In this document: positions 36,568-37,189 of the stretch, piece by piece
How the letters are laid out: the number at the start of each line of letters is the position of its first letter
Numbering within the stretch: position 1 is the first letter of the stretch
Assembly: GCA_947453445.1 (NCBI GenBank)
Contig: CANGGP010000032.1
Location: 1 to 37,189, forward strand
Source of the DNA: Sphingobacteriaceae bacterium
Lineage (GTDB): Bacteria; Bacteroidota; Bacteroidia; B-17B0; Aurantibacillaceae
Direction: 5' to 3'
DNA: 37,189 bases
Notes under the pieces: model-generated
The model's input: the letters and a program-made list of their open reading frames with translations, nothing else
What the model was told of the DNA's origin: nothing
Databases searched by the model: none
Position numbers and translations under genes: made by a program

Positions 36568-36605
36568 CGCCTGCCTTTGCAAAAGTTTATTTTCGCGGGC
36601 AGGCG
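36568..36605. repeat. GC-rich hairpin CGCCTGCC/GGCAGGCG
   Basis: An 8-bp perfect stem (36568-36575 and 36598-36605) closes a 22-nt loop, extended inward by a G-T pair. It lies just after the amidase gene in the gene-free right end, after a T-rich run. Confidence 0.7.
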
Positions 36606-36621
36606 ATCGGGCTTTCACTTC

Positions 36622-36720
36622 AGGCCTATAGCTATCGGCCTCGCTTGCCGCTTGTTGTTTGTTTAAGGCTGCGGTAGCTTCCTTCGGGCGCTTTCTCGCC
36701 TAACACAAACAAAACAAGCG
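36622..36720. repeat. Structured non-coding element with long stem-loop
   Basis: A near-perfect palindrome AGGCCTATAGCTATCGGCCT (36622-36641) is followed by a long stem: 36649-36668 (CGCTTGTTGTTTGTTTAAGG) pairs with 36699-36720 with small bulges, around a 30-nt GC-rich loop. The right end of the amidase transcript or a small structured RNA are both possible; I recognise no Rfam family. Confidence 0.6.
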
Positions 36721-36854
36721 TCTTCGCGCGGGCCTACGCTCAATCCCTGGCGCTTCCGGAAATTTAAATTCATTTTTTTCATGTGGCTTTTTAGCATTTT
36801 CGAAAATAAAATTTGTTGCTTTATGAAATAGAATGCTTGATTTAAAACCACTAG

Positions 36855-37189
36855 TGTCCGGGATAATTTTAAATTAGCATTTTATAGAACGAGAGTGTTT
36901 CTTCCATATTGCGTTTATTAACCTTTAAGTTAATAAGTAAGGCCGTAATTTGCTTTAAGAAATTACTGTAATTTTCTGCTACCCTAAACGGATTTCGGGT
37001 AATGGTGGTCAAGAGTGGCCTTCAAGAAATTTCTCGGCAGCCTTGATCCCGATAACCAACGGGATTGTTTCTTTTTTATCAAGTTTATAACAGTTGCCCC
37101 TCTCAATCCGGTAAAGTAACTTTCGTTAGAATAAATTACTGAGATAATGCCGCGAAGCACACACAGGGCATCCCGTGCGTTGGCCTGCC
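36855..37189 (-). other. Possible decayed mobile-element end (unresolved)
   Basis: A TGTCCGGGATAATTTT sequence (36855-36870) resembles the terminal repeats of some insertion sequences as I remember them. It directly abuts a minus-strand open frame (36869-37021) that ends NLKVNKRNMEETLSFYKMLI and could be a transposase C-terminus, but that frame is closed by TGA at 37022-37024. The other two minus frames also have short open stretches (one from the right edge to 36984). No motif fixes a family; frameshift decay or chance are both possible. Confidence 0.25.

Noticed and set aside
36984-37187. Minus-strand open frame from the right edge as a real gene
   Set aside because: Truncated by the window, stops at 36984, lacks a start and a family pattern, and the other two minus frames are about equally open in the same place.

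Overview
The window is chromosomal DNA from a member of the Bacteroidota. The evidence is of four kinds. There are type IX secretion system (T9SS) proteins (a PorU2-like C25 sortase and a PorV2-like barrel). There are secreted proteins with YPNP-type C-terminal sorting domains and SprB-like repeats. Several upstream regions carry TAnnTTTG -7 boxes rather than Shine-Dalgarno sequences. Housekeeping proteins (fused E1 dehydrogenase, EF-P, AccA, LigA, RarA) are of Bacteroidota type. EF-P resembles what I recall from Sphingobacteriales/Chitinophagales-like lineages; the genus cannot be fixed from sequence alone. I saw no rRNA, tRNA, CRISPR array, prophage or intact insertion sequence.

Layout. 1-1487 (minus) is the N-terminal part of a secreted Ig-like/PKD-like repeat protein that runs off the left edge. 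1.5-2.0 kb is a repeat-rich non-coding stretch. 2.0-7.7 kb holds a fused alpha/beta 2-oxoacid dehydrogenase E1, two small exported proteins of unknown function, RarA and a lipoprotein MsrA. 7.8-12.3 kb is a 1496-residue T9SS cargo: an ALK/LTK-like glycine-rich domain, two SprB-type repeats, thirteen Ig-like repeats of about 71 residues and a sorting domain. A palindromic terminator separates it from efp and accA on the other strand. 14.1-16.3 kb is a compact MbnP-MbnH-lipoprotein cassette (predicted copper protein, di-haem peroxidase-like enzyme, small lipoprotein). 16.4-19.7 kb is a tight run of a PhnP-like phosphodiesterase, free methionine-R-sulfoxide reductase and LigA. 19.7-20.6 kb is a non-coding island full of hairpins and inverted repeats. 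An APC permease and a second T9SS cargo protein follow.

23.9-28.5 kb (minus) is a four-gene glycan operon: GT39-like membrane protein, FkbM methyltransferase, class I methyltransferase, and a methyltransferase-GT2 fusion. 28.6-34.7 kb (minus) is the PorV2-PorU2 pair, with a 4-nt overlap. ArfB and a divergent Amidase_3 protein follow. The right end (36.5-37.2 kb) is non-coding, with strong stem-loops and a possible decayed mobile-element end.

How it fits together. The window is rich in cell-surface biology: T9SS cargo, a T9SS sortase/shuttle-like pair, glycan-building enzymes, lipoproteins, and a predicted periplasmic or surface copper module. The most unusual items are the ALK-type glycine-rich domain on a bacterial adhesin-like protein, the MbnP/MbnH cassette with a third lipoprotein, the EF-P with an asparagine at the normally modified loop tip, and a set of dispersed palindromic repeats in the gene-free gaps.
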